DNA of 64,000 nucleotides from Helianthus annuus (taxonomy: Eukaryota; Streptophyta; Magnoliopsida; Asterales; Asteraceae), in NCBI RefSeq assembly GCF_002127325.2, contig NC_035447.2, positions 28,260,249-28,324,248 on the forward strand. The letters run 5' to 3'. How positions within the stretch are numbered: the stretch's first letter is position 1; each line of letters opens with the position of its first letter. The notes beneath the pieces are model-generated. The model ran no database searches. It saw nothing but the letters and a program-made list of their open reading frames with translations, and was not told the DNA's origin. Position numbers and translations under genes: made by a program. Shown here one piece after another: positions 23,602-35,000 of the stretch.

Positions 23602-26600
23602 TGTAACACCTCGAAAATTCATGTCCAATAATGTATTGACACCTGTCATAAGCTTTGAACGTGTGAAAGATTACGTATGAAGGACTAAAGTTGACAAACA
23701 AGGAAAGTATGTGAATATAAGGGTTCAAAATGTCAACAATGAATGAATATACTTTAAAATAACCCTACATGATGTTTATACCCTTAAACGAATAAATCAT
23801 GGATCATACGAAGCTAACTGTGAAAGAAAGTGAGGAATTACAAACTACAGCGGCTAAATGTGTCAACATGTTTAATGTATACCTCTGAGTGATCTTTTAG
23901 CAAACCCGAAGCTTTGTAATGATTAATTATACTCACAAGAATGTGTGATAAAAATTTCACAAGGTTTCGATAAAGTATGAGAAAGTTATGACAATATTCG
24001 TATACGAGGGGTTAAAAGCGTCAACATTGAATTTTAAGACCTTATGGGTGATCACAAAGTTAGTCAAGGACTTAACAAAGTTTGTATAAGTCTTAAAGCC
24101 CTTAGAAATCAAGTTAGAGGGCTGAAAATGCAAAATTGGGACTTAAAACCACGTAACAAAGGACCAGGGACCAAAAATGCAAAGTTTGAAACTTGTTTGG
24201 CTGGTTACCCACTTGCTAGCGTAGCGCGAGCACCAACCCCTTTTGTCGTAGCGCTACGCGAGGACCTTAGCTGGGCAGAAATCATGTACACCAGCAAGTT
24301 CAGCAGGTTAAACCGACTTAGAAGCCTTGTATTCGATTCTAGGGGCTTGTTTGATGGTTTTTCAAGCTTAGGGACACTTGTAAATGATCAAGGAACATCT
24401 ATAGACTATTGTGGAATGATCTTGTTGCATCTAAAGTGCTATATAAGGAGTTCTAAGTTGCAACACTTGGACTTGCACTTGGAAACCTTCATAACCCAAA
24501 TTTTGGAGATTCCTGGAGCTCAAGACCTCTTCCTAGTGATCATTAGTCGTGCTTAGGACCTTGGTAAGTGTCATTAACCTCCTTTAATTCAGTTTTGCTT
24601 AGTTTATTAGCATTTAGTCAAACCGTCGTAATTAAGGTTTGACTTTGTCATTAATCTTAATTGCTCTAGTCAAATTTCATTATGAAAGTACCTATGAGTT
24701 GGTAATTATGTGGGCATTAAACCCCTAAAAGGTCACCCTCTGATTCCCACTCTAATTAGGTCAATTGTCGAGTCAAACTTGATTATAAAAAGTCAACAGA
24801 AAGCTAATTTTCAAATAAATGCATAATTAGCAATGTAGAAGCTATGCAACCTGTTTTAACATTAATATAACTTGGTAATTAATGTAAGAACATGTCTAAA
24901 CATGTTCAACTCGACAATTTTCAGTTTAGGCTCGGTTCGGGACCGAAAGTCGCATAGTTTGACTTATGCTTTGACTTTCAGTTCTGACCCGTTTGAGCAT
25001 GATTTAGGAATGCCTTAGAGCTTTGCTAGGACCAAGTTACCTATAAGTATAACCCTCTGTGATTATACAACTTGGTTCATTAGTTATCCAAATTATATGC
25101 ATGTTTCCGTTAATCGCCTAAATGTTGACTATTATGCCCTTATGACCTTAAAACATGAATTTTGAAAATATAAAAGAGTAGAAACCTTAGGTACTGATTT
25201 ATAAACTCGTACCTAAAATTTGTCATCAGTTTGAGGTCTAGATTAGGAGTTACGCTCAATAGCGTAATTAGAAAGCCTTTTAGTAATTAAATGGCGTAAT
25301 TAGCATATAGCCTATCTAAACCCAATTTTTGATACCAAAATTTTTACCCACTGATGTAAAATAATATTTTGGGATTTTTGGAGATTTTTATTTATTTTTA
25401 GGCTGATCATAACCTAGAGTTCTAAGCTTAATTCGGTAGTTGTCGATTTTGCCCTTTTAAGCCATAAAATGAGTTTTACCAAACCTTTTGGCACCAAACC
25501 TTTTTCTACTGATCTAATATGATGAATAGAATATTTTAAGCCTTCTGGAATAGTAAAAATATCGGCTTTCCTTTAAGAACCCGGAAATAGCTCAAAATCG
25601 CCATTTTATGCGTTTTAAACGCATAATATGTATTAAAACCATATGAGACATATAAGACTTGATACTACTAATGTTTTAAGTAAATTTCTATACTTTAGCA
25701 GTAAGCAAAAATTTTGAAGTCAGATTTCCAGATTTGACCTTTAAACCTTAAGTGAAATTACCAAAATGCCCCTTCGGAGCATAGTATGGTTAGAAATGAT
25801 AAATTTCACATATAGGTTATACCCTATTGATATAACTTAGTAAATTAAGTATTTTTACTGATTACATCAGACCCGAAACTCAGAATTATATTTAAACTCT
25901 TTTACAACCTTTTAAATGACAAAAATACCCTTTCGGGGCATAATTTGAGTGTAAATTCATATGGGGCATAATAGAAGATATCTTTCTGATATCACAACAT
26001 ATTTAAGGCATATTAACTTAGGAAACTTGTATATGACTCTTATGGTTACTCGTTACGCACTTTTCGCGTTCGGATCGGCGTATGTAATTAATTTGCATAT
26101 ATTAGTTGAAACGGGTTAAACCATATCGTTTTTGTCTCAAAATCCAGAATGTGTTTAAGTTACCCATATTAAACAAGCATGCAAGCTTGTCGGGTCAAAA
26201 CCACACTCTAAACCGGTCTTCGCTTTATCATGCGTTATGGACCGTGTCTTCCTTTTGAAAACTAACTGGTCTAAGTCTAGGCTTAATTAAAGACCCGTTA
26301 GGATTCTAATAGGTTATTAAAAACCTTCATTCCAGATTAGGAGCCCAGTAAAGGCTACGTGCACTTGCTGTATTTGATTTATACATTGCTCAGGTAAATA
26401 CTCTTAACTTATTTTCCCTATACGAGCTTGGGATACGGTGCTATAAAAGTACCGCTTGGTCGGGTGTATGTAGTCATTTAAATCGTGTTGTGATTGATGT
26501 ATTTACATAACCTGTTTGATATGTATTATTTGGTGTATGGCCCTTGGGGGTTAAATGACCATGTCCCGGATATCCTTGGCATCATTCATGAAATGGCCAC

Positions 26601-27200
26601 GACCTAAGCACGGGGTGTAGGCGTACACCTGACAGATGCATTATGTAAAAATTGGTATCCCACTATAAGGAATTGACCTTGTGGGCATTATACCTGTGGC
26701 GTGTCAGTTAACTTAAGTCCGGCCTTATAAACCGGCCCTAATGGACGACCAATGAGTAAAACTGTATACAAGATTATTTTAATTGTCCCAAGTTATAAAA
26801 TATATTTTTGCCTAAGTGCATTCAAATCAATTTTCAAACTCTTTTCAAAATGAGTCAGTTAAGTTGTATTTACCAGTGCAAACTGACGTATTTTCCAAAA
26901 AGGCTAAGTGCAGGTTCTAGACGAAATAGGCTGGCTACTCCAGGCATCATTACTCAAGTCTCGCAAGCTTTAGATGTCAAAGTCTGTTGAACAATTTTCC
27001 TTTTTATTTGCTCCACCTGTGGATCTGTTTCGACTGTTTGTGATACTTAAATATTACAATTTATTCAGTTGAAATGAATCTATATCTTTTGCTTCCGCTG
27101 TGCATTTATATGTTGTGTTGTTTGACTATTTTGATATCAATTACGTCACGATACTCCCCACCGGGCCCACCGGTGACACGTGGAAATTAGGGGTGTGACA
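23602..27200 (+). repeat. R1 3' LTR
   Basis: Direct repeat of 5336-8934 with intact TG...CA ends. TATA box at 24440-24447. The ORF at 24044-24556 is the same 170-codon LTR ORF as in the 5' copy. Confidence 0.95.
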
Positions 27201-27205
27201 ACAGC

Positions 27206-28680
27206 GATGAAGTGTATCATCATCATATACATTGTTCGATTACTACTAAACACATTCTGATGCAGATATGTTTCTCTTCGGATATACAATAATACTTAAG
27301 GCATAAAACATTTAGAGAGAGCTTGCTTAATTGAAGCATCCTGAATATATTGTGTTCCAATATCTGATGTCAAAAGTGTTCCTTTAAAACATCTCTGATT
27401 GATGCACCTCCAGTCCTGTATCATAAAGCTCATCTAAAAAACCATAAAAAATAGAAAGCCAAAAGAGTACAAAATTAGCATGAAAAGCATATACTCACAC
27501 TAGTCGTATATTATTTAGTAGATGCACTTTAGTACCTGCAATGTTAAGGTTCTCATTAACTGTAAAAGGTTCTTTCTTAAAAACAAAAAATAAACGAATT
27601 AATAGTTTTACATATAACCAAAACTTCTAATTATGGTTCAGTAATAAAAGTGAACCATTCACACACTCGTACTCCCTCTTTTTAAAAAGAAAAATTCAAA
27701 AGATCATAATGACCTAATATGCAATGTATGAGGAAAGTGTAGAGAGCTAGGCTGTTGAAACCTCAGGAACTTCTTACCAATCTCAAACATTAAGAGTGGA
27801 AATGCAAAACATGTCCAAACATTATCTAATGTTTTATTATGGTTATGTATCTGGCCTGTTTAATATGATATAATATAGTTTATACTTTATATGTATACTT
27901 TTGTACTTAAAAGGATTAGAAAAAAGAAACATAATGTTAACAATAGATCACCTCACAGCAGACTCCCATGTCCCTTCAGCCATGTACATGAATGGTGATA
28001 CTCTGAAATCTGGTTCATCTCTGAGTGCTGAACCCGATTTCATCCATCACATACCTACACAACCGCATACGTGTCAAAATAAAATCACACTTTCCTACTA
28101 GGCTACTACTAAGAGTAGTACATGACATGTTTGATATTCTGTTCAAATGAGCACTATGTCGAACACATCAGTGGCATCAGTTTTGTTTACTGGCCTAATT
28201 CAAAACACATCATGCCACCGTCACCACTATCTCACACCTATGGTCACCACTTTCGATATCTTCCAACAGCCCTGGCATGATCTAAAATAATCATATAAAT
28301 AAAACTTAAAAACAAATTAAACAGAAAAGATACATGTGATTAAAAAACATAAACTAAATCAAGCAATAATATAATTAATTCAGATGCAATAATAAAACAT
28401 ACTCACATGAACTAGCCATGAATGGTGGTTAGTCAACTGAAGTACGTCGATGATGGAGTTATAGTCGGAGTAGTTGTCGTTGTGGTGGTGGGAGTGATGT
28501 GTTAACGTCGATTAGGTAGCCATTGATACCGCTGTCACGGATGCAGCTGCTGTGGATGCCGCCGTGAATTGGTAAGGGTAACGTGCTGCACATGTGCAAG
28601 ATGTAGATTATTGGTGATGGTTATAGGGTAATGGTAAAGTGTTGCACATGTGCATGATGGTATATTTATACAAAAATCAA
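27206..28680. other. Right half of H2, interior: no recognisable gene
   Basis: This is AT-rich DNA between the R1 target duplication and a segment resembling the H left-end leader. It includes an exon-like minus-strand ORF (27296-27433), a 66-codon plus-strand ORF at 27901-28101 with no known domain, and two imperfect palindromes of the TGCACATGTGCA type near 28590 and 28645. Confidence 0.6.
27296..27433 (-). other. Small unrecognised exon-like ORF in H2
   Basis: On the minus strand a TTTTTTAG acceptor is followed by 45 open codons (MSFMIQDWRCINQRCFKG and onward, ending KCFMP) and a TAA. Its composition is protein-like (W, C, Q, D present), unlike the AT-rich neighbours, so it may be a captured host exon. 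I do not recognise the family. Confidence 0.25.
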
Positions 28681-28689
28681 GTCCGACAG

Positions 28690-29052
28690 TCGAATTGCAT
28701 CAGTAGTTCTCAGTTCTCAAGCATCAGCAATTCTCTGTAGTTCGTCTTCATCTCAATTATATCAGTAGTTCGTCTTCGTCATAGCGATAACAATACACCA
28801 TAAACTGTTCGTCATTTGGATTTTACCATCAGACATTTCAAAATTCGTCGAATAATTGAGGTTAGTGCTACAAAATTCGTATTATAATCGATATTGTTGC
28901 AGTAAGAACATAATCATAGATCATATGTTCTTCATCAATTCGTAATCGAGTATTCCATTCGAAATTAGGGCAACACGAACAGAATAATCGAGGAGTGTGG
29001 CACGATTAGAGTTACAGGAGGAACAATGGTAGGATGAATGGCACGATTAGAC
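28690..29052. repeat. Copy of the H left-end leader inside the right part of H2
   Basis: The stretch containing TAATTGAGGTTAGT, GAACATAATCAT and TTCTTCATCAATTCGTAAT (about 28790-28970) matches the left leader of H at about 41690-41830 in the same orientation. In H that sequence is near the opposite end. H2 thus has a second leader-like copy next to its right terminus, suggesting a rearranged or composite structure. Confidence 0.5.
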
Positions 29053-29127
29053 TTACAGGAGGATCAATGTAAGAGGAGGATCATCAGATGTATGAGGATC
29101 GACACATGATGAATCAGATGATGCCAT
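29053..29127 (-). pseudogene. MASSDSS first exon in H2
   Basis: Start codon complement at 29125-29127, reading MASSDSSCVDPHTSDDPP and closing at a TAA after 24 codons. Equivalent to 767 in H1 and 47197 in H. The segment to the terminus is rich in GCCGTGAA-type repeats, probably 5' UTR. Confidence 0.4.
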
Positions 29128-29433
29128 ATACCACCGTAATCACTGTGTCGACTACCACCGCCGTGAAATTTGTGAACGGCGACTACCTCTCTGCTGTGAA
29201 AACCACCGTGAACGCCCCTTCGCCGCCGTGAAACCACCATGAATTCCTCTCTGCCACTTGTGAAAACTGTGAACTGGTGAAACTCTTGAAACCCTAAAAG
29301 AGAGAACAGTAACAAAAAAAGAGGAATGCGCGTGTTTTTATTATAAACATGTTATAATTACAAAAATGCCATGTGTTCACACTGGTTCTCGCGGTTCTCG
29401 CAATAAAGGGTGGTTCCTAACAGATCTTTGTCC

Positions 29434-29449
29434 TATATATATATATATA
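29434..29449. repeat. (TA)8 tract between H2 and A
   Basis: Pure TA repeat shared by the right end of H2 and the left end of element A. Confidence 0.92.
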
Positions 29450-30390
29450 GTAGGAATTGGGTAGAAAGTGTATTTTTCCTAGAAAGTCTAGGAAGCAATG
29501 AGAATTGGACATGTGGCATTGAGTTATTTTAACTAAAATGGCAACTATGTAATTTCACATTTTAATTTTATTTTTGGAATTTATTTTTCATTAACTAACA
29601 TTCCATGATTTTCGGAATTTTTGTTGTTTTCGAATTCAAATCTGGAAGTCAATGTGTTTATCTGGAAAACTATCAGCATGTTCTTGGTGATGTGTTTTAC
29701 CAGTCAGAGAGGTTGAAGTCAGTGTGTTTTAACACTCTAGGTTGAAGTCAGTGTGTTTTAACACTCTGAAGTCAATATATAATCAAGTTCTTGGTGATGT
29801 GTTTTAATGATTTAAGTAAGAGAGGTTGAAGTCAGTGTGTTTTAACACTCCGAAGTCAGTGTGTTTTAACACTCTGGAGTCAGCATGTTCTTGGTGATGT
29901 GTTTTACCAGTCAGAGAAGTCAGTGTGTTTTAACACTCAGCATGTTCTTGGTGATGTGTTTTACTAGTCAGAGAGGTTGAAGTCAGTGTGTTTTAACACT
30001 CTGAAGTCAGTGTGTTAACACCCGTAATCGCTTTGTAAAACACTTAGTACAATGACAACTTGATCTTACGTATATAGAACAAGGAAAATCTCTTATCTTC
30101 ATCCATGATTTTAGGTATATTTTGTATGATTTTGGGGGTTTCCAAATGTGGGTTTTAGAGAGAGAGGGAAATTCGCGTGAAAATAGGAGTTGTGATTGCC
30201 TGACAGTTTTTTTGATTGATTTAAAATCCGGTCATTGACAAAATTGCCCGTACTCATTTAAAACAATCAATTAATCAAACTCAAATATTACAAGATTGCC
30301 ATTGATTTAATCTCAACCCTTAAACACACCCATTGGATGGACCAGATCGCTTCCTAGACTTTCTAGGAAAAACACACTTTCCGCAGGATC

Positions 30391-30394
<4 letters not shown>
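29450..30394. mobile_element. Element A: non-autonomous TIR element in TA/CT microsatellite (945 bp)
   Basis: A 33-bp inverted repeat (29464-29496 and 30349-30381, core TTTTTCCTAGAAAGTCTAGG) has only one mismatch. The outer 14 or so bases are weaker. One side touches (TA)n, the other (CT)n(TA)n. There is no coding capacity. The middle is a minisatellite. Confidence 0.75.
29700..30022 (+). repeat. Minisatellite in element A
   Basis: Six full and one partial copies of TCAGTGTGTTTTAACACTC occur. They are partly arranged in a longer unit with CATGTTCTTGGTGATGTGTT, which itself recurs. The short unit contains the near-palindrome GTGTTTTAACAC. Confidence 0.85.

Positions 30395-30460
<66 letters not shown>
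30395..30460. repeat. (CT)14(TA)10(GA)10 compound microsatellite
   Basis: Runs of CT, TA and GA follow one another, making a nearly perfect 66-bp palindrome at the A/B boundary. Confidence 0.92.
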
Positions 30461-31450
30461 GCCGGTTAACATACAAATACACTAATCGTACATTATGTAC
30501 GCTACAAGAACAACCGTCCGATTATCCCATTAAAAGCGCGTGTTTAACAATTAAATTAATCAAATTAAAATTAATAAAAGAAACCGCCAAGGTTAAAATC
30601 GTCCATAGCGAGAACAAAACCCCTGATAAACGGCAAAACAAAACCTCAAAAATCATAACGACAAATCCTAAAATCAAAACCAAAAACGAAATTATAACAA
30701 TTAATCAAAAATCGATCGATTCCTATTCACCAAATCGATCGATTCATATTCACAAATTCGTCTGAGAAAATGAACTTCTGATGAATTTAGAAATTCTGGA
30801 AGGACTGACTATCGAAGAAGATGATGCAGAATGTCAAATCATATGCGAAATCATCAAACGATGCAAATGCGAATTCAATAAAAAAGGAAAATCTTTGAAA
30901 TTTCATATAGTTTGCGAATTCATGATATGCGAATGCGATTTCAGTAAAAAAGTTAAGTATTCTATGATATTTCATATAGTTTGCGAATTCATGATAATGC
31001 ACATGCGATTTCAAAAATTTTTTCAAAAAACTCTTCATATAGTGTGCGATTTCAAATATTTTACACATGCGATTTAAAAAAAAAAGATATTTATAAGTTG
31101 ATCTCTTACAGTTTGCGAATTTCGTTCGAATCAAGTGCGATTTTGAATAAGAACACTGCAAAAAAAACTTTAAAAAAAAACTTTGTAATAAAAATGCAAA
31201 AAAAAAAAAAACAAACTACCAATCTTAAAAACTAAAAATAATATTATTTTATATAAAAAAACTTAATTTATTAACGATGTGACTATAATTTGACATGTAA
31301 TGATGAATTTTACAATAAATACTACTGAACTTACCACCCTACCTATATAATAAATTTACTATATTAATATAAAAAACCTAGATAACTACCTTCCATATTA
31401 AGACATAGAAGACCAAATAAAACACACACAAAAACACAGATCAAACAAAA

Positions 31451-31783
31451 ATGGCATCTGAAGATATAGAAAAAATCAAAAACATTGCAATCAAAGAGCT
31501 ATTGTCAACTCGCACGTTGACAGAAATAAGCACTGATATCACCTCTTCTCATCTGGTTCTTGATGTGCAGGGCAAAATTCTTGAACAAATCAAGAACCAC
31601 CATCAAGCTTCAGAGATAAAGCTTTGGATCACATAAAAGAGCAATCTTGAGGATCACATAAAAGAGCAATCTCGAGCTGATGACTTAGCCTTCTCTTTCC
31701 TGACAGATGCTCTAAACACTGTGAAGGAGAAGATGGAGTTCAGCTCTACTGAACCTGACAAAATCTTTGCTTCAAGTAACTAA
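31451..31783 (+). pseudogene. Element B accessory ORF, decayed
   Basis: The frame starts MASEDIEKIKNIAIKELL and is predicted helical and charged. A 1-bp loss near 31620 and a 25-bp tandem duplication (GATCACATAAAAGAGCAATC twice, about 31626-31675) break it. The original frame then resumes (DDLAFSFLTDALNTVKEKM) to TAA at 31781. The intended product would be about 100 residues. It is transcribed towards the transposase gene, a convergent two-gene layout reminiscent of mudrA and mudrB in MuDR. No homology to MURB is claimed. Confidence 0.4.
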
Positions 31784-32098
31784 ATTTCTGTTTAATCGTT
31801 TTATGGTTGTAACTGTGTTTGATAATAACAACTATTTTGTATTTTGGATATATGTTTTGAACAAATCTTATGCTTTATTATAATTTAAAATCGCATGAAT
31901 GAATTAAAGATCTTTGCCACAAAATCGCATGTATTAAAAGTGAAATCGCATGTGAAAAATGATATAAACTAAATATAAACTGATGCATATAAAATCACAT
32001 GTTTATACTACTAAAATCGCATGTGAAAAATGATATACACAAATGAATAAAAAATCGCATGTGTTTCGTATAAAATTCGCATTTACATCTTAAAAAAA

Positions 32099-35000
32099 TT
32101 ACTCATCCTCGTCATCTACAGACACCTCTTCCCACTGATCTTCGTCTTCAGATCCATCATCACTACTGTAATCTTCAAATTCATCTTCCTCTTCGTCGTC
32201 TTCACCCTCATTATCTTTGTCTCTCACACCATCTTCAATCAAGACACCCTTCATCTTCTTTTTTCCCTGTTTACCTTGTTGTTTGGCTTTAAGCTCGCCG
32301 CAAGTCCGAATGTCATGACCTTTTTCATTACATACGCTACATGTCCTTGACCTTTTCCCTTTGCGGCTGATCATTTGTTCCTTCTTAGATTTAATCCTTC
32401 TATGCGAGCCGCGGCCTTTGTTTCTTATACCAGCCGGCACACGGACAGTAGGTGGAGCATTAGTTACTGGTTGTTGATAACCAATCAACTTTGAAAATCG
32501 GTCAAATTTTGGATCAAGTTGCTTGGTTATGCAACTCTGATAAACTCTCTCTTTAAGCTGCATCATTTGATCCCTCACTAAGACAAGTTGATCAAGGTCG
32601 GAAATCAAATTACTAACCAAATACTCCCCTGTGTGAATGATTTCACGAGCAATCCGTTTAGCCTTGTTTTGCACATCCTTACCACCGATATTTAGATTGT
32701 ACTTCACATTTAACTCATTGGGCACCACATCCTTCGTCCATCTCTTCATAACATATTTGTTTGGAATTTCTTTAACACCAAACATCTTGAAAAGAAAATA
32801 TATGTGTTTGCATAGCAGCCCATACTGCTCAAAACGCAAACAGCTACACTCTGCAGTTACATCATTTTCAAGATTCTTGAACCACACCTAGACATAACCA
32901 AAAAAAATAATAATAATAAAATTTAAAATCACATATATAAAAATAACAATTTCGCATGTCTAAACCATCATGTAAGTGAATAAAATTTAAAATCGCATGT
33001 GAATCATAACAATTTTGCATGTCTAAAAAATTATGTTAATAGATAAACTAAAATCGCATATCTAATGTAACAAATTCACATGTCGAAAAAACGTGTAAAA
33101 TACCTCCAATAAACCATTGCCATGTGCTTTAAAGTCCTTCAACAATTTTCTGATACGTGGACCTTCAACTTTGGTGTCCATCGGCAAACATTCGGAAATT
33201 GTTCCATGTATCTCTACTTGCTGATAAAAAAATATAGACCTGGTGTAGATCTTAGCAGCATCTTTTTCCAAGGTAGTTTGACTCCAATCAGCTGGCTCAG
33301 TATATCTTGAAATATGATCATTTTTTCTATGATTGAACCTTTGTACATCCATCGCACCATCAAAATGATTCATAAACTCTACGAGTGTGAGTTGTGAATT
33401 AGCAACCTGGCAAAAAAAATGGTTCTCACTCTCTGATCTTGAAGTTGTTCTCATAAGACCCGACATTGGCTCATGCCGGTAAAAAGCCAGAATCCACATG
33501 GATCTCATCCCAAACATATCATCAATCCATTTGTTTTCAGTGAGACCGAACTCAATCATCACCAATTTCCACTGCCTCTCAAATTCTTCGGGCTCAATCG
33601 AATCAGTCCAAACAATGTCGCACATCCTCCTTTTAAACTCATCATTATTACACAACTCGTGTCCAACCTATAACAATAAATGCTTTTTATATCAGCCTAT
33701 AACAAAAAAAATTAAAATAAAAATAACCCTAGCAAAAGACAAAAATATTGCATGAAATACCTTAGAGTAAATTACAAGTTTTGTCCTTTATGTTTACAGC
33801 AAATTGCAGGCGCTGTCCTTTTGGCCAAAAGTTTACAGGCGGTGTCCTTAACCTTTCAAAATCTTGCACGTTTTGTCCTTTAGACCAAACCTGGTTAGAA
33901 ATCTCAGTTAAAAATTGTCATGTGCAATGCACATGAGGGTAAAATGATAATTTCCCCTTCAACCCTTTCTATTCCACCATTTATAACCCTCACCCCTCTT
34001 TCTTCAACATTGACATTGATGATCAGGGACAACAATAAGAGCAACAACAACAACATTATCATCAATCATCATCAATCATCATCATATCTCCGGCTAGGAA
34101 CCACCACCTGCATCCCCTGAAACTGCCGCCAAAACCACCACCTGCATCCCCTGAAACTGCCGTCACATCACCGGTTTAGGTGGTCTGCGTGAAAATGCAT
34201 GCCATGTAGGTAGTTTTTGAAGGTTGTTTTTAGATTAGATGATCTGCTAGTCAGACTAGCGGATGTGGTGGTGATCTGACAAGCTTCCAGGTGGCAATGG
34301 TGAGGTGTCCAAAAGGGCAGGGATCCGCTAGTGGACGTCTGGGTGACTAATCTCGAGACCCGCTCCTTTGACTGGCGGATGTGGGTGCTAGGATTATAGG
34401 CTGAACCAGCTGGTTAGGTGGCAAGGCTTTGGTGATACCAGCGGATGTGAACAGCTCAAAGAACTTGTGAACTGTTTTTTTTTCATTGTTGCTACAATTA
34501 TCTGGTTGGTAAATTGAATGGGTTATGACTTATTTTAATTGATTAATTTCTATCTTGCTGAGGTGATGGAAATATGTCCGGAAAAAGTGCTGTCGGCATT
34601 CCCGCTCATAGTACTTCAGAACGGATGGGATATGGCATATGGTTGTACTATTTACACAGTAGAACAAGTTTTTCTCATATTCTTTTATGTATCTCATTTC
34701 ATGGTTTAAAAGCATTAAGAATAAATTCCTTGTTGTTTTCGTAGCTTTGAATTTCATGGTGGCTCTTATTGTTGTCCCAATTTACAGATCATCAATGTTG
34801 AAGAAAGAGGGGCTTTGGTTATAAATGGGGAAATAGAAAGGGTTGAGAGGGAAATTACCATTTTACCCTCATGTGCAATGCACATGACAATTTTTAACTG
34901 AGTTTTCCAATCAGGTTTGGCCTAAAGGACAAAACGTGCAAGATTTTGAAAGGTTAAGGACACCCCCTGTAAACTTTTGGCCAAAAGGACAGCGCCTGCA

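Larger units (their letters stand above)
5336..27200 (+). mobile_element. R1: Ty3/gypsy chromovirus-type LTR retrotransposon, interrupted by R2
   Basis: Two 3599-bp LTRs (5336-8934 and 23602-27200) start TGTAACACC and end GTGTGACA. The 5' copy starts TATAACACC, a G-to-A change. The flanks GCAGC (5331-5335) and ACAGC (27201-27205) make a 5-bp target duplication with one mismatch. PBS, gag, protease, RT, RNase H, integrase and PPT follow in Ty3/gypsy order. Without R2 and its TSD the element is about 12.8 kb. Long LTRs and a C-terminal tail ending [22 protein letters not shown] fit the Tekay/Del chromovirus lineage, inferred from recall. LTR divergence is about 2 percent by eye over the first 700 bp, so insertion was recent. 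Confidence 0.95.
1105..29433. mobile_element. H2: (TA)n-flanked MULE-like element of about 6.5 kb, split by a 21.9-kb retrotransposon nest
   Basis: The left terminus (1105-1162, starting GGGTGGGGTTCATGCTAGAA) is the inverted counterpart of the right terminus (about 29373-29433). Both ends touch (TA)n tracts. Removing R1 (5336-27200) and its target duplication leaves about 6.5 kb, close to the 6.2 kb of the related element H. Gene order also agrees: a short plus-strand exon (3056) in the left half, as in H, and a minus-strand MASSDSS exon near the right end. The rest of 1105-5330 is AT-rich DNA with palindromes, short repeats around 4480-4760 built on GTGGTACCCTATTA, and no long ORF. Attribution to the MULE superfamily rests on the transposase and Ulp1 relics in H. 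Confidence 0.7.
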
